From contig QJNS01000029.1 in the NCBI GenBank assembly GCA_004154925.1, positions 124,001 through 188,000 on the forward strand: a DNA stretch of 64,000 nucleotides, given 5' to 3'. Below the pieces are notes generated by a model that saw nothing but the letters and a program-made list of their open reading frames with translations, was not told the origin of the DNA and searched no databases. The DNA comes from Monosporascus cannonballus (Eukaryota > Ascomycota > Sordariomycetes > Xylariales). Positions 59,571 through 64,000 of this stretch are shown here, piece by piece (the first letter of the stretch is position 1; the number at the start of each line of letters is the position of its first letter). A program made the translations under genes and the position numbers.

Positions 59571-60016
59571 TTTTAATCAGCTTTAACGTTTTTCGTAACA
59601 GAATTTCCTATAAGCCCATAGGTTAACGGTATTATCACCGGATACAGCCTGAAAAGGTTTACTTTGCTAAATACTTATTCCGACTTCCATATGGGAAATC
59701 GTAAAGCTGATTTTTTAATTTATATTTACCAAAAATTAACGGAAAATTTTTAGCCGGAGGAAAATATTTTGACATCGTGGGCGAAAGTATACGAAAGATT
59801 ATATTTACTATACCGTCAAAAAGGTCTAATACCTTCTTTTTAAAAAACTATTTATATATCCTTAAGATATATACTAACCTAGCCTTATACAAATTATTTT
59901 AGCAGGCTGGGATTTATTAGAATTATAAAACCGACGTCGTATATTACAAAACGTTAGGTACGAAAATAACTAAAATTAGTTAGATCAAACGCCAGCCTGT
60001 TATATACCACGTTAAA

Positions 60017-60202
60017 GTGACGCCGGAGAACGACGACAACGATATTGTTCCAATAGCCTTTGCAATAATTAAAGAGCCTACTGTTACCGTCCCGGAGGAC
60101 GAGAGTAACCTAGAGGATAAAATTATCCTCGAAAGCGAAAACGAGAATTTCGTTCCGGAGCCCCTGATTCAGGAATTTCTGCCTCCTAAGCTAGTCCCAT
60201 AA
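60017..60202 (+). pseudogene. Copia pol, acidic linker fragment
   Basis: A 61-codon clean frame (IVPIAFAIIKEPTVTVPEDE, then NLEDKIILESENENFVPEPL) preceded by VLYYKTLGTKITKIS-like sequence. It belongs to the protease/gag-pre-integrase part of copia and is unusually well preserved for this element. Function within the polyprotein is not known. Confidence 0.55.
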
Positions 60203-60470
60203 CAAAAGCTTTATGGCAATAATTCCAGGCTTCCTTTGAAGCTTTTAAAGGGAAACGTTACGTTATGGTATTAAAGATTTATATACCTAGGCCTATATAC
60301 CCTCGAAAAGGTAATGCAAGCAATTACCGGAACGAAAATTTATTTACCTTTAACAATTTAATATTAAGATTATTAGGTCGTTAAAACGCGGAAAAAGATA
60401 TTACGACGGTAGCCAGTTAAGGAAAGCAAATTTTTTAATACGATATACGTTAATTTTTTTGAATTTAATA

Positions 60471-62403
60471 AGATAACCCCCCCATCCGCGCTCCACCCCA
60501 TCAACGCGCCACCCCATAACCGCGTTACACGTCGATCCACTTATTGATTTCTTTCCATATAAAAAGCTTTTTAACAACGTTTTAAAAAATTAAAAAATTA
60601 TCTCCTTTTTTAGCAAAATCTGCGCTTTCGAACGATATGCAGCCCTTAACTTAATTCCGTACGGCGCAGACGATTAACGAGGTAATACGTAAAAGGTTTT
60701 TACGTTTAACCTTTAAGGGCTACCAGGTTAACAGAAGATATATCTTACGCCGTATCCAAGGTATACGGATGAAAAAAAAAGTTTAATAAAAGTTGTTAAA
60801 AATTATTACGAATCCAGGAAAAAGCTTTAACCTATTAGATTATTATATAAAGTTAATTAGGGTATACGTTATTTTATTTGCGATTCCGCTTATACGCATA
60901 ATGTTTTCTAATTAATAATAACAGCTTTAAATATTTAAGAAAAGGTTAAATAACCCGATTTTTACGTCGTTATCCTGGAATTAAAATTATTAAAGGCAAA
61001 TTTATTAATTATAAATATTTAAATAATATTTTTCCGGCCTTTATAAATATTTTATTTGGACGTTTTTCTTTGCCGGAAGTTAAAGTTATTAAATAAAAAA
61101 ACCGATTTAACGCGAACGAAATCGGAATAATAAAAAACATAAATAAAAATTATTTTGTTTTTAAAAAAACTTTTAGGAAAAATATTTTTTTAAAAAATAC
61201 TTTTAAAAGGAGGTAAATTATTATAATCGCGTATATTAATGCTAACGGACGATTATTACCGTTTTTCGTAATTTTTAACGGTATTAACGTATAATAATAA
61301 TAATTCCTTAATTCGGACGATAAAATATACGAAAATTAATACTTTATTACGTTAAAAAATAATTAAATAAATAATAAAATCGGCTTAAAATAATTTTGTA
61401 AAGTTTTTAATTCTTATATTAAGCCCGAAAATCCAGATAAATAAAAATTATTAATAATTAACGGCCATAAAAGTTATATTACCGAGGAAAATATATAGAT
61501 ATGCTTTTAAAATAAAATATATATCATTTTTTTACCTGCTTATATTTTTTATATTTTTTAATTTTTTAACGTAAATATATTTATTATCTTAAAACGGAAA
61601 TATTATTATTAATTCCGTAAACATTATTATAGGTAAATTTCCGAAGTTATAAATAAAATCGACTTTTTTTTAACGTTTGTAAAAACATAATAAAAAATTA
61701 TAATAATTTTAAAATATATTATAAAAAATTAAGAAATAATAAATTTACGTTTTATTAATAAAGCAAAAATATTAAATAATAAATATATTAAAAAAGAAAG
61801 AAAATAATAAATATATTTATTCGGAAATTAATTCTTATTTTAAAATAATTTGATTTTTTATTCCAAATAATTACTTTAAGTATTAAAATATTTAAATTAT
61901 TTAGGGAATTAATTCGGATCGAAAAAGCCCTGGTATAAATTAATTTATTTTATAAAAATCCTATCGTACGCCTTTTATTTTGCAAATTCGCCAAAGTTTT
62001 TAACGATAAAATCGTTAAACTTTTTGTTACCGAAATTTTTAATAAGTAAATAATTGCAGCCCTTAAAAAAGCGAAACTTAAAAAATATAAAAAGGTACAG
62101 CTTAAACCTAATAAGGGTTTTGTAAAAATGATTTTGGTTAGGAAGGTAAAGGTAAGGCGGAAGGCCTTTGCGAAAGGACGCTTTATTATTATTCGGCAAA
62201 ATTAATAAAAAACCGAACTTTCCGGAAGCGACGAAGATAGCAAAATGGAAACGGATTATATTATTATACGGTTTATTTAATATGGAATCAATTAATAAAA
62301 TGGCTGTTAAGATATTATTATTTGAATGGAGAGGTTGTTATGGCGATGGCTTCAAAATTAGGTGGAGCGTTAATGGAGTAGAGCGCAGATGGGGGGGTCA
62401 TCT
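60471..62403 (+). mobile_element. Pogo/Fot-type DNA transposon, copy 2 (uninterrupted)
   Basis: 1933 bp with TA duplications at 60469-60470 and 62404-62405. Ends AGATAACCCC / GGGGTCATCT match the inverted repeats of copy 1 with G-to-A changes. RIP-damaged transposase on the plus strand; the tail LKKAKLKKYKKVQLKPN at about 62060 matches copy 1. It gives the empty sites for G1 (near 61535) and for the gypsy solo LTR (near 62188). Confidence 0.87.
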
Positions 62404-62429
62404 TAACGCTTTCGACGGGCGTACGAAAA

Positions 62430-63205
62430 CGTTAATTATTACCTGTCCAGTTATTAAGGTTAGGATTAGTTATATTTTAAAGCGGAAAAAAATATATTTT
62501 AACTGCCTTAATAAACGTAATAATTTTCCTTAAAAATAATTCTATATTAAAGTTAAAACGATCGTATTAAATGGAAAAACTTTTTTCGGAAACAAATTTC
62601 GAAAATGGTTTTTCGATATAGGTATATTTTATAAGCTTTCGCCTCCATATATTAAGGAGCCCGTAGGCGTTTAAAAATGCGCGGGGGGCGTAATTATTAC
62701 GAAAGTACGTTATTTAATTATTAATAATAATCTTTTTTTTAACTTATGGCCGGAAGCTGTAAAAATAGCCATATATATTACTAATCGTATACTTATTCAA
62801 GCCTTAAGTTGGAAAACCCTTATCCAGGTTTTTAACAAATAATTAGTTAAAAAAGATAAAATACCTATTTCCGAAAAAGGTTTAAAGGCGAACGTGGCAA
62901 ACATCGTACTTTTCGGATCAAAGGCTTATGCGCTTACGGAAGTTGTCCGTTGGGGTGCAAAACGCTTAAAAAAGATAGATCCTAAAGCGTGTATCGGTTA
63001 TTTCGTAAGATACGTAACTAATAATATATATCGGGTATGGATTTTTTTTGCAATAACGCGTTATTACCGTTAGGGACGTTACCTTCGACGAGATAAAGAA
63101 ATATTAGAGCAAAAAGAAAAAATTTTCGTTCGAAATCGCAAAATTAAACGACCAGATCGATAATATCTTTATTTTATTTGCAGCAATAACTTTTCTAAGA
63201 ACGTT
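62430..63205 (+). pseudogene. Copia integrase, decayed
   Basis: Reads LFFNLWPEAVKIAIYITNR, ILIQALSWKTLIQVFNK, KKDKIPISEKGLKANVANI, FGSKAYALTEVV and DPKACIGYFVRYVTNNIYRVW, the conserved C-terminal integrase block of fungal copia elements. It ends at KEKIFVRNRKIKRPDR where G3 starts. Confidence 0.85.
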
Positions 63206-63209
63206 TAAA

Positions 63210-63583
63210 TGTGACGGCTTAGCGGTTTAACCAATTATTAAACCTTAAGTCGACGGGTTTATGTTGGCAGGAGTATCGTAGGAATCTGAATAATAAATAC
63301 AGTAACGTATTATGTCTTATAATGCCAAGGGTGCTTTGGGTAACGAATTGTTATTATAAATTAAAATTATTTAAATTATAGAATTAATAAACGTATATAT
63401 CCTTTTCCTTATTGGCTTAATTACTTATGATTACGCCGTTAGTGGTGATCACGATTACTTGAGATTACCTTTGATTATTAATAATTACTGGTTTGGCAGT
63501 GATTACCGTTACATAACCCGGAAGGTGGTCCGTGTGCTTTTGCTTGACCGTTTCTTGAGACCGGAGTTTGTCGGGTCGTAATA
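63210..63583 (-). repeat. G3 3' LTR
   Basis: 374 bp aligned with 42799-43195 and 24151-24514, but its middle (GGCTTAATTACTTATGATTACG onwards) differs from both, so it is a distinct subfamily. Confidence 0.8.
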
Positions 63584-63660
63584 CGATCTCCCCCTTTTTC
63601 AAATCTTGCCCTTAAGATTTTTTTCCCCTCTTTTTTTTCGTTTAGTAAGTATCCCTTTTT

Positions 63661-63990
63661 TTGTTATTAACCATATCGTCTCGTATTTCCAAAATTCGTT
63701 GCGTTCCCTGTTCTTCTACCGTTCGTCGTATTAACCTCGTAAAAGCCTTTAACGAATTTGGTTACGAAGTTATGTCTTACTTTTATTATTTCTTAAAAAA
63801 CATAAAATGTAAAATAATGGAAAACGTTTTAAGGTATAGGGAATATATTAATCAAGGCCGATTTTGTAATGGTACCGGCGTACCCATTTTTTCCTTACAA
63901 AATATTCGTCGTAAGTATTAACGTTTAAAACGCGAAAAAGCGCTTGCCGAAAAACGATTATTAAAGCTTTAACGGCTTTACTTCGAGGTT
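63661..63990 (+). pseudogene. G3 antisense frame: Cys-rich plus coiled-coil-like protein, best-kept copy
   Basis: Clean from 63661 to 63921, then one stop and further coding to about 63990. It reads ISRISKIRCVPCSSTVRRIN, LVKAFNEFGYEVMSYFYYF, KNIKCKIMENVLRYREYINQ, GRFCNGTGVP, FSLQNIRRKY, then after the stop RLKREKALAEKRLLKL. Several Tyr stand where Cys would make C-x2-C pairs (SYFYYF for PCFYCF, CKIM..RYREY for RCREC), as expected from RIP of TGC/TGT codons. From memory similar Cys-rich/coiled-coil proteins are frequent as unnamed fungal hypothetical proteins. It is antisense to pol of its element. Confidence 0.55.
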
Positions 63991-64000
63991 TAACGCAGAT

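Larger units (their letters stand above)
58006..63209 (+). mobile_element. Copia retrotransposon, RIP-damaged, split by pogo copy 2 and cut by G3
   Basis: The 5' LTR at 58006-58244 is followed by a PBS-like TTATGAGCCCGGTCC. Gag runs from about 58450 to 59565, with Asn-rich repeats and a zinc knuckle. A gag-pre-integrase region follows to 60468, then pogo copy 2. Integrase resumes at about 62410 and stops at 63209, where gypsy G3 begins. No RT or 3' LTR is in the window; they may lie beyond its end or be lost. Stops are TAA/TAG type. The order Gag-integrase identifies copia rather than gypsy. Confidence 0.85.
63210..64000 (-). mobile_element. Gypsy retrotransposon G3 (minus), 3' end only
   Basis: Begins with a G-family LTR at 63210-63583 (TGTGACGGCTTAGCGG...), followed by the antisense-frame region. 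The element continues past the window edge. It is inserted in copia integrase, so it is younger than that element. Confidence 0.8.

Overview
This window is nuclear DNA of a filamentous ascomycete, most likely a Sordariomycete. Genes have short GT-AG introns (52-71 nt) with CTAAC/CTGAC-like branch sites. Recognisable products are the nucleoporin Nup85, class III alcohol dehydrogenase, an F-box protein, a TTL-domain protein and a 5-hydroxyisourate hydrolase. The repeats show the signature of RIP (repeat-induced point mutation): very AT-rich sequence in which old reading frames survive but Gln and Trp codons have become TAA/TAG and Cys codons have become Tyr.

Layout. 1-3.1 kb has no convincing gene. 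3.1-8.2 kb holds a hypothetical protein and a 775-residue His/Ser/Ala-rich protein. 8.9-15.1 kb holds NUP85 (minus) and the class III ADH gene (plus), divergently arranged. 15.5-24.85 kb is a four-level transposon nest: a copia-type solo LTR is split by a pogo/Fot DNA transposon, and that transposon is split by a complete chromodomain gypsy element (G1) and by a gypsy solo LTR. 25.9-42.2 kb is gene-bearing again: a small secreted cysteine-rich protein, a frame-broken unknown gene, an F-box gene, an SDR pseudogene holding a ~100-bp inverted-repeat element, a TTL-domain gene, a short unknown ORF and a HIU hydrolase. 42.8-56.4 kb is a second nest: gypsy G2 (minus) split by another gypsy family, element C, which holds a solo LTR; a further solo LTR sits in the right LTR of G2. 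58.0-63.2 kb is a RIP-damaged copia element carrying an uninterrupted pogo copy. 63.2-64 kb is the end of a third gypsy copy (G3), running off the window.

The two pogo copies and two copia LTR copies serve as each other's empty sites, so target-site duplications and insertion order can be read from this window alone. The least expected signals are: (i) reading frames antisense to pol, between integrase and 3' LTR, in two unrelated gypsy families; (ii) mirror-image RIP boundaries inside the G1 LTRs; (iii) a small secreted six-cysteine protein about 1.1 kb from a transposon nest, absent from simple ORF calling because of its intron. The housekeeping genes do not form one pathway; HIU hydrolase belongs to urate breakdown and class III ADH to formaldehyde/S-nitrosoglutathione detoxification.
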